Assembly (NCBI GenBank): GCA_015680685.1
Contig: MNCI01011404.1
Span: 215,158-257,445 of the forward strand
From: Gnetum montanum
Taxonomy: Eukaryota; Streptophyta; Gnetopsida; Gnetales; Gnetaceae
Reading direction: 5' to 3'
DNA length: 42,288 nt
The position numbers and the translations under genes were made by a program. How positions within the stretch are numbered: position 1 is the stretch's first letter; every line of letters starts with the position of its first letter. This document shows, piece after piece, positions 41,172 through 42,288 of the stretch. The notes under the pieces were generated by a model. That model saw only the letters and a program-made list of their open reading frames with translations, was not told the origin of the DNA and ran no database searches.

Positions 41172-41983
41172 TGATGAGTCATGAATTGTTGGTTGCGATA
41201 TCACACCCATGATATCGTGTACGTGATATCACAGCTTGTCTCCTCATCTATAAATAAGAGGTAGGAAGAGTTGGTAGGGAGTTTTTTAAGCTTAAGTTTT
41301 GTAGTTTTTTGTATTAAGGTAGGAACTTTTTGTCAGTTTTTCCTCTCAACCCTTTTCTCCCAGTGCATGCTTGTAGTGTGATGATTGTAATTGTACAACA
41401 TCCTTATTCGAGTGTGACATACTTGGACATGCACATGATCAACAATAAAGATCAAGATTACTGCATCATTGCAGCATTCACTTAGCTTAATTATTTAATT
41501 TTTATTGTTATTTATTGCTTTCTTAGTTAATATCTCTCTACCCTTATCTCCTAGTAATGTGGAATGAGTTCAACTTAATCACGAGCATTTAAGTGTGACT
41601 ACTTGGTAACCTAGTAGTGTACCTAGGCCATGTGCTTGGTAATCCTAGTGGTAGTCATGCACGAGGTCGAAGATTTGTACAGATGATTAAGGAATGGATG
41701 CTCATCGCACTTAGGATAGTTTAGATTCTCTCTCATCCTCTCTCCTATCTTAGTTGATATTATTTACCATCATACCTAGGAGTAGCATTACTGTAGGAAC
41801 ACATCATACACCTCACTCTGGACTAAACCATACATGACAAAGTTAATACTAGTCCAGGTGGGAAGATAGTGAACTGCGATCTACGAGTAACTGTCTGGAT
41901 ACCACAACTAGTCTGTATGTGGAGTTTGACCGGATCATGCATGAAACACTCGTATTCATATGGTTAAGTGTAGGGGTAACTCA
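41172..41983 (+). repeat. 5' LTR of element E
   Basis: Starts tgatgagtcatgaattgttg and ends ggggtaactca, about 812 bp. Three GATATC dyads at 41193-41232 and the TATA box ctataaataa at 41248-41257. It contains the middle block missing from C's 5' LTR (e.g. gcatttaagtgtgactactt), which confirms that the N at 26979 hides real sequence. Confidence 0.85.
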
Positions 41984-41987
41984 TCAT

Positions 41988-42005
41988 TGGCACCGTTGTC
42001 AGGGA
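41988..42005 (+). other. Primer binding site of element E, tRNA-Asp type
   Basis: tggcaccgttgtcaggga, four bases after the LTR end; three transitions away from the canonical Athila site. Confidence 0.8.
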
Positions 42006-42127
42006 CGGTGCTAGTTATCTAGATTAGTTATATCATACAAGGTTGCTATATAGGAATTAATGATATATCTTTCAGGAAAAAATAATTACAAAAAGTCACA
42101 TACAAATTCACACACAATTGCACAACC

Positions 42128-42288
42128 ATGCCTCTCCTACAAGACTACGATAATGCCATATCTAGGGATGCAATTCATTGAAGAACCAACAAATTATATG
42201 ACAATGAAGATTGGAGTACGCAATCTGAGGTGGGGGATACTTATAAACATAAACAAAGGTAGCATCATCCCAATGCACAAAAGCATAA
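42128..42288 (+). pseudogene. gag of element E, first codons
   Basis: MPLLQDYDNAISRDAIH, a TGA stop, then RTNKLYDNEDWSTQSEV, closely matching the start of C's gag (MPLLQEHDNATLSEEVHW). The stop falls where C has Trp (TGG to TGA). It is truncated by the window edge. Confidence 0.75.

Larger units (their letters stand above)
41172..42288 (+). mobile_element. Element E, 5' end (C family; runs off the window)
   Basis: 5' LTR, primer site and gag start in the same order and spacing as in C. It shares long LTR blocks with C, so both belong to one family. Confidence 0.85.

Overview
The window is plant nuclear DNA made almost entirely of nested, decayed Ty3/gypsy LTR retrotransposons. I see no host gene, no rRNA or complete tRNA gene and nothing prokaryotic. 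The style (very long elements, old nested insertions, strong C-to-T decay, T-rich tails) suggests a large repeat-rich plant genome, perhaps a gymnosperm. That taxonomic guess is weak.

Five elements and one insert can be separated. Element B (minus strand) lies in two pieces, 24.7-19.3 kb and 1.4 kb to the left edge. In coding order it has an integrase, a T-rich tail, a long extra gene here called ORFX, a polypurine tract and a 3' LTR. Element A (minus strand, 19304 to 1396) is a Tat-like element with about 1.6-kb LTRs, gag, protease, RT, two RNase H domains and integrase. It sits inside B's ORFX, flanked by a 5-bp target duplication (gtgct/gtgcc). A itself carries a roughly 5-kb foreign segment F (about 8.3-13.5 kb) between protease and RT. 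F holds a plus-strand, intron-containing ORFX-like gene.

Element D (plus strand, about 24.75-39.86 kb) is Athila-like: gag-pol in one frame, tail and 3' LTR. Element C (plus strand, 26745-34920) is inserted into D's RT right after the MDD active-site codons. C has two LTRs, a tRNA-Asp-type primer site, a complete-length gag frame, a T-rich tail with a 749-N gap, a full ORFX and a 3' LTR, but no visible pol. Element E (plus strand, 41172 to the right edge) is another member of C's family, seen only as 5' LTR, primer site and gag start. Between D and E (39.86-41.17 kb) is AT-rich sequence with one tRNA-like SINE relic.

Most coding regions are pseudogenes, but several keep one reading frame over 2-3 kb and are broken only by stops that lie one C-to-T or G-to-A step from Gln, Arg or Trp codons. 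The most interesting item is ORFX: an approximately 900-codon protein (N-terminal domain like the plant transposon family PF20167, then a long coiled coil, then a Pro-rich tail ending PGT) in B and C, with a spliced relative in F. In C it accompanies gag without pol and is preceded by a promoter-like unit that reuses the palindromic motif of the LTR. Several single N positions and a perfect 119-bp inverted repeat are assembly scars that affect how D and C should be read.
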